NCBI RefSeq assembly: GCF_024653915.1 | Contig: NZ_JANLGY010000004.1 | Location: 62,001-126,000, forward strand | DNA: 64,000 bases | Source: Sulfuricaulis sp. | Lineage (GTDB): Bacteria; Pseudomonadota; Gammaproteobacteria; Acidiferrobacterales; Sulfurifustaceae | Direction of reading: 5' to 3' | In this document: piece by piece, positions 29,758 to 37,640 of the stretch | Layout of the letters: each line of letters begins with the position of its first letter | How positions within the stretch are numbered: position 1 is the stretch's first letter | The notes under the pieces: model-generated | What the model was told of the DNA's origin: nothing | Database searches by the model: none | What the model saw: the letters and a program-made list of their open reading frames with translations, nothing else | Program-made: the position numbers and the translations under genes

Positions 29758-30228
29758 TTAGTTTGTTTTCTTCGGCGCGCCGATGACGTTTTCCATTTTC
29801 TGCTTGTCGATGTGATTACCGAGCTGGGCAATGAAGCCGTTGACGGCCGGATCGGAAAACAGCCCGCGTGCCGCGACCTGGCCGAGCACCTGAAAGGCGG
29901 ATTCGATGGTGCTCTGTCCTTCGTACTTGATCGCCGTCTGCACCTGTTTCTTGCAGGATTCTGTCAGCAGTCGTTCGAACAGCTTGGCCGTTTTAACATT
30001 CAGCTCATTGCGCTGCGCGTCGGTCACGGAACTGATCGACTTGACGGCGGGATGCAGGGCCGCGGCGGCGAACATCCACTTGACGAGATAGTTCTTGTCC
30101 ATCTCACTGGTCGAGGTGACGAGGCACTTGGCCATCTCGTCGGAATAGGGGCCGGCGAATGCGGAGGGTTAGGCCAGCAGGACGAGTGAGAATGTGATGC
30201 TGATGACAGCACCTTGGGCATATTTCAT
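29758..30228 (-). pseudogene. Secreted protein of unknown family, interrupted by an in-frame TAA in its signal peptide
   Basis: From the ATG at 30226-30228, preceded by AGGGAG at good spacing, the frame reads MKYAQGAVISITFSLVLLA, then TAA at 30169-30171, then PSAFAGPYSDEMAKCLVT and on to 29758. Ignoring the stop gives 156 residues: a classic signal peptide with an AFA cleavage site and a mature domain of about 130 residues with two cysteines (AKCLVTST, ESCKKQ) and helices such as NYLVKWMFAAAALHPAVKS. A start at the internal ATG (30133-30135) would yield 125 residues without a signal. So either the gene is a recent pseudogene, the base is a sequencing error, or the stop is read through. I do not recognise the family. 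The right gene structure upstream of the stop is intact. Confidence 0.75.
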
Positions 30229-30295
30229 AAGAAACTCCCTCTAGGTGTTTGCGGTGTAGCGATACAAAGTCGTAGAAGTATTTTCCGGCTAACGT

Positions 30296-30523
30296 CTACG
30301 CCCGTTTCAGCAGGAACTCGAAATTACCCTCGGCATTTTCTTTCGACTCCAGCATGGTGTTCCCGGTTTTCTTTGCATAGGCCTTGAAGTCCGGTAACGA
30401 GCCGGGGTCCGTCGTGAGGACGCGCAGCGTCTGTCCGCTTGCCATGGTTTCCATCTTTTTCTTCATACGCATGACGGGTATCGGGCAATTCAATCCACGC
30501 AAGTCCAGATCATGGTCAGCCAT
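30296..30523 (-). CDS. TusA-family sulfur-carrier protein, copy 2
   Basis: 75 residues from the internal ATG at 30523, preceded by GGGAGAAG. The CPxP motif with the sulfur-accepting Cys is in LRGLNCPIPVMRMKKKM; the fold is the beta-alpha-beta of TusA/SirA. It could relay persulfide sulfur to tRNA thiolation, molybdopterin, or a dissimilatory sulfur pathway. It is 61% identical (46 of 75 by eye) to the next gene, which lies 39 nt upstream, so they are a tandem duplicate. The downstream part of the two proteins ends in FEFLLKR. Confidence 0.88.
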   Translation of the reverse strand: MADHDLDLRGLNCPIPVMRMKKKMETMASGQTLRVLTTDPGSLPDFKAYAKKTGNTMLESKENAEGNFEFLLKRA

Positions 30524-30562
30524 CGTTGCTTCTCCCGTTACAAGCAAGTAACTCCAATATTC

Positions 30563-30790
30563 TTACACCCGTTTCAGCAAGAACTCGAACTCGCCAGCGG
30601 GGGTCTTCTTCGATTCGAGCAGCACATTGCCTGAACCTCTGGCATAGGCGTCGAAGTCTATGACCGTCGCGGGATCTGTCGCCAATACACGTAAAGTCTG
30701 GCCAACCTTTATGGTCAGCATTAGTTTCGCCGTGCGCATGACAGGCAGTGGGCAAGTCAGTCCACGCGCGTCGAGTTCTTGATCAGCCAT
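30563..30790 (-). CDS. TusA-family sulfur-carrier protein, copy 1
   Basis: 75 residues. GGGGAGG lies upstream of the ATG. The motif LTCPLPVMRTAKLM holds the catalytic Cys. TusA proteins carry persulfide sulfur in the cytoplasm. First of two tandem copies; the leader contains an inverted repeat at 30826-30841 that may be an operator. No dsr, sox, hdr or rhodanese gene is next to the pair, so its pathway cannot be named. Confidence 0.88.
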   Translation of the reverse strand: MADQELDARGLTCPLPVMRTAKLMLTIKVGQTLRVLATDPATVIDFDAYARGSGNVLLESKKTPAGEFEFLLKRV

Positions 30791-30825
30791 CTATACCTCC
30801 CCAATTACCGTCAAAGCCGAAATAC

Positions 30826-30841
30826 AATCTAAATATAGATT
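30826..30841. promoter_or_regulatory. Inverted repeat upstream of the tusA pair, possible operator
   Basis: AATCTA-AATA-TAGATT, a perfect 6-bp inverted repeat with a 4-nt spacer, 36 nt upstream of the tusA copy 1 start. A TATATT sequence overlaps it on the minus strand, so it may lie on the promoter. Weak evidence: short and AT-rich. Confidence 0.35.
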
Positions 30842-30911
30842 ATTTTCGCGGTTTTGCTTTTGGAGGCGCAGAAATGCCGGTAATTTGTGCACCAATAAGG
30901 GGCGACGGGAA

Positions 30912-31100
30912 TTATTTCCTAACAAAATCCAGCGCCTGCATCAGGCGGTCGAGGGCGCGGCGGCCAGGGCTTTTGCGACGCATCGGGTTGTCCATATCCC
31001 AGCGCACCTGATCGCGGCGCTCTTTGCTGAGGCGCCGCATCTTTTTGCGCTGCTCGCGTTCGCGGGACGCTGGTTTGTTGGAATCGCTATCTTTTGTCAC
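30912..31100 (-). CDS. Small charged protein, unknown
   Basis: 62 residues from GTG 31100, with AAGGA before it. Very rich in Arg, Lys, Asp and Glu (REREQRKKMRRLSKERRDQV), then RWDMDNPMRRKSPGRRALD. It has no membrane segment or Cys. I do not recognise a family. The first gene after the Cys-containing anchored protein at 31125 with a 24-nt gap, so it is probably in the same transcript. Opposite-strand frames over it are unlikely. Confidence 0.5.
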   Translation of the reverse strand: MTKDSDSNKPASREREQRKKMRRLSKERRDQVRWDMDNPMRRKSPGRRALDRLMQALDFVRK

Positions 31101-31124
31101 GGGATCCTTTTCAGCTTCGTGCTT

Positions 31125-31487
31125 TCAGGCATGCGCCTTGCGACGGTTTTTGCGTACACGTTTCTGCTCCCCCTGGTGGCGCACCATATCAGACGCTTGC
31201 CGGCGGTCTTCCTCGGTGCGCCGGTCGTCGTAGTGATCATATCGGCACTGGCAATAGGGCGCCGTGCAATTTTCCAACGGCAGGCGGGGTGCTTCCTTCG
31301 CGAGAAATTTGCTCGACGACAACGTCCTGACTTCAGGGCAGGCATTGGCATGGGCGTGGATGGCCACGGCATGGAAGCGGTTGGAGGGGGGCGGTGCTTC
31401 AGCCGTCACGACCGGTTTCTGTCGATGCCACAGGTATGCCGCCGCGACCGCGGCGATGACGACGAACAGCAATAGCAACAATCCCAT
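31125..31487 (-). CDS. N-terminally anchored protein with a Cys/Asp/Arg motif, unknown function
   Basis: 120 residues from the ATG at 31487 with AGAGGG before it. One N-terminal membrane helix (about 2-20, MGLLLLLFVVIAAVAAAYLW), a short Pro-rich linker, and a cytoplasmic or periplasmic domain with Cys residues in CPEVR, NCTAPYCQCRYDHYDDRR and EEDRR. The CxxxxCxC cluster followed by DDRR could bind a metal. I recall similar proteobacterial proteins without known function. The tail is strongly basic. A longer frame to 31595 lacks a start signal. Confidence 0.65.
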   Translation of the reverse strand: MGLLLLLFVVIAAVAAAYLWHRQKPVVTAEAPPPSNRFHAVAIHAHANACPEVRTLSSSKFLAKEAPRLPLENCTAPYCQCRYDHYDDRRTEEDRRQASDMVRHQGEQKRVRKNRRKAHA

Positions 31488-31497
31488 GTTCCCTCTT

Positions 31498-32079
31498 TTA
31501 AGCGCGTACGCGCCGTGCGCGAGGGTTTCCCTGCGGTTTGCCGGCATTCGCCACGAGCGATCCATATCGATAATAGTAGAAGGCGTCGGCGGCAATCGCT
31601 GCCGCCAGGACCAGTGTCGGTATGCTCGTGTTCAAGGAGGAAACCGCGGCGACGAGATAGATCAGCGCAAACGCGGTGTCCGTCTCGACCTCCACCCGTT
31701 TTCGGGGCGGCCACTTCTCTCCCAGATGTCCCCAGCTTTCCCACCAGATCGCCGCGGCTTTGGTTCCCAGCAACCACCAGGCCGGGTGGATGGAGGGAAA
31801 AATATTTTCCCCGAGGATCGCATTGCCCGCCAGGAATAAACAGGAGACGATCACCAGATCGGCCCAGAATTTTCCATGCGTGTAGGATTTCCGGTTACCG
31901 TCACTGACAGAATGCGCGTAGTCCATGACGTAAAGAATGAAGAGGGCCAGCGCCAACAGCGCTTCCTCGCCCCAGATCGTGCGGTCCGAGAATTCATTAA
32001 ATCCGGTGTAGATCAGGGTTCCGAGGACAGCCGGATACAGCAAATTGTTCATCACTACGCACCAGCGTGCATCGCTCAT
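31498..32079 (-). CDS. Multi-pass membrane protein, unknown
   Basis: 193 residues with about five hydrophobic segments (for example LLYPAVLGTLIYTGFNEF, EALLALALFILYVMDYA, WADLVIVSCLFLAGNAIL, DTAFALIYLVAAVSSL). AAGGAAA lies before the ATG at 32079. Tryptophan-rich loop WWLLGTKAAAIWWESWGH. No recognised family. It is 10 nt upstream of the Cys-containing anchored protein, so the three genes 32079-30912 look like one operon. Confidence 0.7.
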   Translation of the reverse strand: MSDARWCVVMNNLLYPAVLGTLIYTGFNEFSDRTIWGEEALLALALFILYVMDYAHSVSDGNRKSYTHGKFWADLVIVSCLFLAGNAILGENIFPSIHPAWWLLGTKAAAIWWESWGHLGEKWPPRKRVEVETDTAFALIYLVAAVSSLNTSIPTLVLAAAIAADAFYYYRYGSLVANAGKPQGNPRARRVRA

Positions 32080-32261
32080 ACGGCGGTTTCCTTGTGATGG
32101 AAGGGTACAGTCCCGATTAAAGGTTCTAGGCGCCGATAATTCAAGTTTTCTGGCCTATTAATGCTGCCTCTTTCGGGCAGCCGCCTGGTTGCCGGTTATA
32201 TAAGGGATGTGGCTGGCTTATTGAATACTACTGACAACAACAGACGCCGGCAGTTAGGCGA

Positions 32262-32984
32262 TTATTTCGAATAATCCCGCTCTCCGAATATCGCCGTGCC
32301 CACCCGCACCATGGTCGCCCCCTCCTTGATGGCTTCGATGTAGTCACTGCTCATGCCCATGGACAGCTCGGTGAAGTCCTTCAGCCCAAAACGCTGCTGA
32401 CAGTCGTCACGCAACCATCGCAGGGTGGCGAAGCATGCGCGAATTTCCTTTTCCTCGGCTTCGTGGGGGCCGATGGTCATGAGTCCGCGCAATGGCAGGG
32501 CAGTGAAATCTTCTTTTAATAATTTTTCGATAAAACCCGGCAGGGCATTGGGAGCAATGCCGTGTTTTTTCGGATCAGCGGTAACATTTACCTCTATCAG
32601 TATATTAATGATTGATGATTTCTCTTGTGCGTGTCGGAAAAGTTTACGCGCAAGGTCCAGGCTGTCGAGCGAATGCAGCCAGGAAAAATTTCCCGGGATG
32701 AATTTGATCTTGTTGGTCTGGAGGTGGCCGATGAAATGCCAGTCAATGGACAGACTTGCGTGATGCGAAATCTTCGGCACGGCATCTTGTGCTGTACTTT
32801 CTGCAAAATCTTTTTGTCCGGCTGCGATGGCGGCCGCTATCGCCTCTTTCGAGTGACCTTTTGACACCGCAATCAATCGGATAGCGTCGGAACTTCCTGT
32901 GCGCGTGCGCGCCGCGTCGATAGACTGTCTGACGTGGAATAAATTACTTGCGATCGCGTCAAAAGTTTGGTTCACAACTTGCAT
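32262..32984 (-). CDS. PLP-binding homeostasis protein (YggS/PROSC family)
   Basis: Binds pyridoxal phosphate and buffers cellular PLP and amino-acid pools; no enzyme activity is known. 240 residues. The PLP lysine is K42 in LIAVSKGHS; LHSLDSLDLA, RGLMTIGPHE, LSMGMSSDYIEAI and VRVGTAIFGERDYSK are family blocks. The usual FGEN segment is FAES here, an unusual change. Divergent from dciA rather than next to proC as in many bacteria. Confidence 0.92.
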   Translation of the reverse strand: MQVVNQTFDAIASNLFHVRQSIDAARTRTGSSDAIRLIAVSKGHSKEAIAAAIAAGQKDFAESTAQDAVPKISHHASLSIDWHFIGHLQTNKIKFIPGNFSWLHSLDSLDLARKLFRHAQEKSSIINILIEVNVTADPKKHGIAPNALPGFIEKLLKEDFTALPLRGLMTIGPHEAEEKEIRACFATLRWLRDDCQQRFGLKDFTELSMGMSSDYIEAIKEGATMVRVGTAIFGERDYSK

Positions 32985-33093
32985 GTTACCGTGATTTGAA
33001 AAATATTTTCACATGTCAATGTTGCGCGCGATTTTTATTTAAGGATAATGATCGCCCGCGTTGGATGGATCGAACACAAGAGGTGAAGAACCC

Positions 33094-33570
33094 ATGACAA
33101 GGAATGGACCCCGGAATGCCGGCGCTCATTTACCCACCGAGATATTGAATCGCGCCGGCGTGCACATGGACAAGCTCTCCAGCCTGTTGTCGCACTGGAA
33201 AGCGAGCATCGGTGAGCCGCTGGTCTCGCACAGTTTTCCCGTCAGCTATGACAGCGGCCGCCTCAGCTTGCGTGCTGATACTTCGGCCTGGGCCAGCCGT
33301 CTGCGCCACAGTCAGGCGGAGATCATGGACGAGCTGCGCCACGACCCGTATTTCCACGATTTGCGCGAGCTGTACGTGCGTGTGCTGCCCGAGCGGGCGC
33401 GCGCGCAGGGTGAGAAGAAGCGCCAGTCGATTACCTTGCCCAGCCGCATCCCGGACAGCGCCGCCCATCTCATCAAGAGCGTGGCGGACGACATCCTGGA
33501 CCCGGCGTTGCGCCGTTCGCTCATCCGTCTGGCGGGCACGCGCGACAAGTCTGCATCCGCAAAAAGTTAA
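33094..33570 (+). CDS. dciA: DciA-like protein (DUF721), replicative helicase operator
   Basis: DciA proteins replace DnaC in loading DnaB onto DNA at the origin. 158 residues from ATG 33094, with AGAGGTGAAG upstream; a TTG at 33061 is also in frame. The DUF721 core includes LSSLLSHWKASIGEPLVSHS and LRADTSAWASRLRHSQAEI. The basic C-terminal region is typical of the gammaproteobacterial form. dnaB lies in the same window at 16305. Followed 15 nt later by a CapA-like gene. Confidence 0.85.
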   Translation: MTRNGPRNAGAHLPTEILNRAGVHMDKLSSLLSHWKASIGEPLVSHSFPVSYDSGRLSLRADTSAWASRLRHSQAEIMDELRHDPYFHDLRELYVRVLPERARAQGEKKRQSITLPSRIPDSAAHLIKSVADDILDPALRRSLIRLAGTRDKSASAKS

Positions 33571-33585
33571 TCCTATAATCAGTCC

Positions 33586-34758
33586 ATGGTCCTGAACCGA
33601 CATATCGGCGGGCTGTGTCGGCGCCTGTTCATGGGGGCGCTTTGCGCCGTCAGCGCCGCTTGCGCCACACAGCCTGTTCCACCTTCACCCAAGCCATCGG
33701 CGACGGTCAACGTGCCTCAGCCGGTGGTAACGCCTGGCACGCCTGCGAGGGCTGTTACGCCAGAATGCCATGTCGCCGCGGTGGGCGACATCATGCTCGG
33801 CGGCACGGCGGCGCCCGAGATGCGCAAATTCGGTTATGACTACCCCTTTGAGCTGACGAAGGACATCCTGAAACAGGCGCAGATCGTTTTCGGCAATCTG
33901 GAAGGCCCGCTGACCGATGACGGCGCCTCCGAAACCGCCAAGCAATATGTCTTCCGCTCGCCTCCGGACAAGGTGGCCCCGGCACTGTCACGTGCCGGCT
34001 TTAATATCGTGTCACTCGCCAATAATCACACGCTGGATTATGGCCCTGAAGGGCTGGAGCACACCCGCCAGGCGCTGGAAAAGGCCGGCATACAATCTGT
34101 GGGTGCCGGCGCCAATGCGGCGGAGGCGCGCGCAGCGGTATACATGACATGCGCGCCACCGCGCGGCAGTGGATTTTCCGCGGTGAACTTCACCACCCAG
34201 GTGGCCTTTCTGGCCTATTCATTGACGTTTCCGGAGGAATTCTGGGCCGGGAAGGACAAGCCCGGCACTGCTTTTGGCCATGAACGCCATGTGGGCGCGG
34301 ACGTGGCGGCGGCGCGTGAAAAGGCCGATATCGTGGTGGTTTCGTTCCACTGGGGGCAGGAAGGCAAGACCGAGCTGCGCGACTACCAGAGGCAACTGGC
34401 GCACGCCGCCATCGACGCCGGGGCCTCCGCGGTGCTGGGTCATCACCCGCATATCCTGCAGGGCGTGGAGCGTTACAAGAACGGGGTGATTCTTTACAGC
34501 CTCGGCAACTTTGCCTTCGGATCGTTCAGCAACACCGCCACGCGCAGCGCGATCGCGTTGCTCACGTTCCGCGACAATCAGTGGCGCGAGCTGCGCATGG
34601 TCCCGATTAACGTGAAAAATGCCGAGGTCGTGTTCCAGCCGCGTCCGCTGGTCGGGCGCGACGCCACGGATGTCGTCGAGCATTTACAGCAAATGTCACA
34701 AGCACTCGGCACCACGTTGGAGAGCCGCGACGGGGTGGCGGTGCTGGTTGCGAAATAA
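33586..34758 (+). CDS. CapA-family (PGA_cap) protein, probable lipoprotein
   Basis: 390 residues. An N-terminal signal with Arg residues and ALCAVSAACATQ looks like a lipoprotein signal, though Ser at -3 of the Cys is not ideal. A Pro-rich spacer precedes the metallophosphoesterase-like domain: VAAVGDIMLGG, GNLEGPLTD, LANNHTLDYG and VLGHHPHILQG are the CapA metal-binding blocks. Such proteins belong to the poly-gamma-glutamate synthesis family, but no capB/capC is adjacent, so the substrate is unknown. No clear Shine-Dalgarno sequence; the internal ATG at 33631 is an alternative start. Confidence 0.82.
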   Translation: MVLNRHIGGLCRRLFMGALCAVSAACATQPVPPSPKPSATVNVPQPVVTPGTPARAVTPECHVAAVGDIMLGGTAAPEMRKFGYDYPFELTKDILKQAQIVFGNLEGPLTDDGASETAKQYVFRSPPDKVAPALSRAGFNIVSLANNHTLDYGPEGLEHTRQALEKAGIQSVGAGANAAEARAAVYMTCAPPRGSGFSAVNFTTQVAFLAYSLTFPEEFWAGKDKPGTAFGHERHVGADVAAAREKADIVVVSFHWGQEGKTELRDYQRQLAHAAIDAGASAVLGHHPHILQGVERYKNGVILYSLGNFAFGSFSNTATRSAIALLTFRDNQWRELRMVPINVKNAEVVFQPRPLVGRDATDVVEHLQQMSQALGTTLESRDGVAVLVAK

Positions 34759-34766
34759 TATTTGGT

Positions 34767-34856
34767 AACCACAGATAAACACGGATGAACACGGATTAAA
34801 ACCATCGATTTTCTTCTGTTTCTTTTATCAGTGTTAATCTGTGTTCATCCGTGGTT
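34767..34856. repeat. Intergenic palindrome 8 (ACAGATAAACACGG family)
   Basis: Left arm AACCACAGATAAACACGGA plus TGAACACGGATTAA (34768-34798), right arm TGTTAATCTGTGTTCATC plus CGTGGTT (34832-34856). It begins 8 nt after the CapA-like stop and ends 59 nt before lolC. Related in pattern to 43994 and 51431. Confidence 0.8.
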
Positions 34857-34915
34857 CCAAAAACCTTAAAAAAGGTACTTGTGCGAATTCATGCATCTGT
34901 GTTTAATGCCGGGCC

Positions 34916-36160
34916 ATGATACGTCCGTTTGAGCTTTTCGTTGGCCTGCGCTACACCCGCGCCCGTAAACGTAACCACTTTATTTCTATCATCTCGCTAA
35001 TCTCCATACTGGGCATCACGCTCGGTATTACGGCGCTTATCACGACGCTCTCGGTTATGAACGGCTTCGGCAAGGAACTGCGCGGTCGCATCCTCGGCGT
35101 TATTTCGCACGTCACCATCACCGAAACCAGCGGCCAGCTGCAAAACTGGAAGGCCGCGGCTGAGCGCATCAAGAATCCCCAGGTGATCGGGCGCGCGCCC
35201 TACATCGCCGGGCAGGGCATGGTGGCGCGCGGCAAGACCGTGAGCGGCGTCATGGTGCGCGGGGTGCTGCCGTCCGAGGAAATGCAGGTCTCCGAATTCG
35301 GCAGTCGCATGGTAGATGGCAAGCTGGAGGCGCTGAAGTCCGGCGAATTCGGCGTCGTCATTGGCAGCACGCTGGCGTGGAAGCTTGACCTAAGTGTGGG
35401 TTCGCCAATATCGCTGATCATCCCGCAGGCGCTGGTGACGCCGGCCGGCCTCATGCCGCGTTTCAAGCGCTTCACCGTGGTGGGCATCTTCAAGATGGAC
35501 ATGCACGAATACGACAGTGGCCTGGTGTTAATGAATCTTGACGACGCCGCCAAGCTGTACCAGATGGGCGATCAGATCAGCGGTCTGCGCTTGAAACTCG
35601 ACGATCTGGATGCCGCGCCACGGGTGGCCAATGAACTGGAAGAAGGGCTCGGAGCAAATTATCTGGCACGCGATTGGACACGCGAGCATGGCAACTTCTT
35701 CCGTGCCCTCAAGATCGAAAAAACAGTCATGTTCGTCATCCTGCTGCTGATCGTGACCGTGGCCATGTTCAATGTGATATCCACGCTGGTAGTCGTGGTC
35801 ACCGAGAAACGGTCCGACATCGCCATCCTGCGCACGCTCGGCGCCAGCCCCCAAAGCATCATGGGCATATTCCTCGCGCACGGTTCCGTTGTTGGAGTGG
35901 TGGGCACGCTGGTGGGCACGGCCTGTGGTGTTTTACTGGCGCTCAACGTTGAACCCATCGTGCACGGCATTGAGCGCTTGTTCAGCACCTCCTTTATTTC
36001 AGCGGATGTGTATTTCATCAGCGAATTGCCGTCTGATTTACACTTGTCCGACGTGATCCTGGTGTCGAGCTGTTCACTGGTGCTGGGCCTGTTGTCCGCG
36101 CTCTATCCCGCGTGGCGTGCTTCCAAGGTACAACCGGCCGAGGCCTTGCGTTACGAATGA
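34916..36160 (+). CDS. lolC: Lipoprotein-releasing ABC transporter permease (LolC/LolE/LolF type)
   Basis: Inner-membrane permease that hands outer-membrane lipoproteins to LolA. 414 residues. The N terminus [24 protein letters not shown] and the first membrane helix (about 25-48) are family hallmarks; a large periplasmic domain follows, then three helices at about 270-295, 320-345 and 375-400. Only one permease gene precedes lolD here, which suggests the single-permease LolF-D form, although lolE could be elsewhere. Overlaps lolD by 4 nt (ATGA). Confidence 0.93.
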   Translation: MIRPFELFVGLRYTRARKRNHFISIISLISILGITLGITALITTLSVMNGFGKELRGRILGVISHVTITETSGQLQNWKAAAERIKNPQVIGRAPYIAGQGMVARGKTVSGVMVRGVLPSEEMQVSEFGSRMVDGKLEALKSGEFGVVIGSTLAWKLDLSVGSPISLIIPQALVTPAGLMPRFKRFTVVGIFKMDMHEYDSGLVLMNLDDAAKLYQMGDQISGLRLKLDDLDAAPRVANELEEGLGANYLARDWTREHGNFFRALKIEKTVMFVILLLIVTVAMFNVISTLVVVVTEKRSDIAILRTLGASPQSIMGIFLAHGSVVGVVGTLVGTACGVLLALNVEPIVHGIERLFSTSFISADVYFISELPSDLHLSDVILVSSCSLVLGLLSALYPAWRASKVQPAEALRYE

Positions 36161-36969
36161 GCAAGAAAGCTGAAAAAACTCCGAAGGCGGACAAAGGGGC
36201 GAGGCACAGCCCGGCCGAGGCCGTCACTCAGTCAGGGCAAACGGATCTGAAGAAGGCGCTTGAATCGACCACAGCGCCGGAAATAACCGAAAAAAAACAT
36301 ATTCTGCGCGCCACCGGTCTGCAGAAGATTTTCGACGAGGGCACGTTCAATGTGCACGTGCTGAAGGGCGTGTACCTGCGCGTCGAGCCGGGTGAGCGCG
36401 TGGCGATTGTCGGCGCCTCCGGTTCGGGCAAGAGCACGTTGTTGCATCTGCTCGGCGGGCTGGACCGACCCTCGGCGGGGCAGGTGGAGATCGACGGTCA
36501 GGACCTGACGAAGATGACTGAGAGCGAGGCCAGCGTATTGCGCAATCGCATGCTCGGTTTTATCTATCAGTTCCATCATTTATTGAATGAATTCACCGCG
36601 CTGGAAAACGTCGCCATGCCGCTGCTGGTGCGGCGCATGCCGGCGGCCGAGGCCATCGCACAGGCGCAGGCCATGCTAAAGCGCGTCGGTCTCGAGGATC
36701 GCTTGCAACATCGTCCAAGTGAACTCTCTGGCGGTGAACGCCAACGCGCGGCGGTGGCGCGCGCCATGGTGACACGGCCATTGTGCGTGCTCGCGGATGA
36801 GCCCACCGGCAACCTCGACCGCGAAAACGCGCAGAATGTTTACGAGCTGATGCTGGAACTCAATCGTGAACTTAAAACGAGTTTTATTATTGCCACCCAC
36901 GATTCCGCGCTGGCGGCGAGCATGGACCGTGTGCTCAGACTCGAAGACGGCGCACTGAAGCAGATGTAA
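36157..36969 (+). CDS. lolD: Lipoprotein-releasing ABC transporter ATPase
   Basis: ATPase that drives the Lol permease. 270 residues. Walker [10 protein letters not shown] at 86-94, the LolD-specific [21 protein letters not shown] block, signature [14 protein letters not shown] and Walker [12 protein letters not shown]. Compared with E. coli LolD (233 residues, Walker A near 42) there are about 44 extra N-terminal residues rich in Lys, Glu and Ser. The ATG overlaps the lolC stop. Convergent with a DUF2062 gene beyond a palindrome. Confidence 0.95.
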   Translation: MSKKAEKTPKADKGARHSPAEAVTQSGQTDLKKALESTTAPEITEKKHILRATGLQKIFDEGTFNVHVLKGVYLRVEPGERVAIVGASGSGKSTLLHLLGGLDRPSAGQVEIDGQDLTKMTESEASVLRNRMLGFIYQFHHLLNEFTALENVAMPLLVRRMPAAEAIAQAQAMLKRVGLEDRLQHRPSELSGGERQRAAVARAMVTRPLCVLADEPTGNLDRENAQNVYELMLELNRELKTSFIIATHDSALAASMDRVLRLEDGALKQM

Positions 36970-36976
36970 GAGTTTT

Positions 36977-37052
36977 AACCGCAGAGAACGCGGAGCAGAA
37001 GAGAAAAAACTTTTGATCAAAAATCTCTGCGATCTCTGCGTCCTCTGTGGTG
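36977..37052. repeat. Intergenic palindrome 9 (CGCAGAG family)
   Basis: Left arm AACCGCAGAGAACGCGGAG plus CAGAAGAG (36978-37004), right arm CTCTGCGATCTCTGCG plus TCCTCTGTGGT (37025-37051). The loop is only about 20 nt, so this is the tightest of the palindromes. It lies between the convergent lolD and DUF2062 genes, 7 and 10 nt from their stops. Confidence 0.85.
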
Positions 37053-37062
37053 AAAAATAATA

Positions 37063-37587
37063 TTAGGCGCTTCTTTCGTGCTTGCGTTTGCGTTTTTCCC
37101 AGTCGCGTATCACGTGCCAGCGCCACAGGGCGCGTATGCTGAAATATCCAATACTGGCGCTTATGGCGCTCACCAGCAATGAGCCGAGCAGAAACGGTTT
37201 CCATATGCGGATCAGTTCCGTGCTGATCCACTCCCACGAGATTTGAAATTCGACCGCGTGTACCGGCGTATCCAGTATCCAGGCGCCGACGTAGTAGCAG
37301 AAATAGGACACCGGCGCTATCGTGAGCGGGTTGGTTATCCACACCAGCGCGACGGCGATCGGCAGGTTGACGTGAAACAGGATGGCCAGGCCCGCGGCCG
37401 GTATCATCTGGAACGGCATGGGCATAAACGCCATGAACAGGCCGACGGCGAAAGCGCCGGACGCCGAGCGGCGGTTCAGGTGCCACAGGTTGGGATCGTG
37501 TAGCAGCGTGCCGAACAGGCGCAAATGCTTGTGCTCTCGGATTTTGTGGGGATCCGGGAGGTATCGCCTGATATATTTTTTTGCCAT
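37063..37587 (-). CDS. DUF2062 membrane protein
   Basis: 174 residues from ATG 37587 (a TTG three codons upstream is possible). The N terminus KKYIRRYLPDPHKIREHKHL is basic; then RRSASGAFAVGLFMAFMPMPFQM and the helix LPIAVALVWITNPLTIAPVSYF are family hallmarks, followed by a third membrane segment (about 125-150) and a basic tail. Function unknown; it is often found next to comEC as here, in the opposite direction. Confidence 0.88.
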   Translation of the reverse strand: MAKKYIRRYLPDPHKIREHKHLRLFGTLLHDPNLWHLNRRSASGAFAVGLFMAFMPMPFQMIPAAGLAILFHVNLPIAVALVWITNPLTIAPVSYFCYYVGAWILDTPVHAVEFQISWEWISTELIRIWKPFLLGSLLVSAISASIGYFSIRALWRWHVIRDWEKRKRKHERSA

Positions 37588-37640
37588 GAATTCCAAGTGT
37601 ATAGTCTCACGAAATAAAAATAACAGCCAAGGAGCCTGCC

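Noticed and set aside
30874-31011. 45-codon plus-strand frame MPVICAPIRG with GGAGG upstream
   Set aside because: It overlaps the opposite-strand charged protein, which has more consistent spacing within its operon; the product is Arg-rich and shows no family. Not fully excluded.
31264-31839. 191-codon plus-strand frame antisense to the unknown operon
   Set aside because: It is antisense to genes with clear membrane helices and ribosome sites; no start signal or family.
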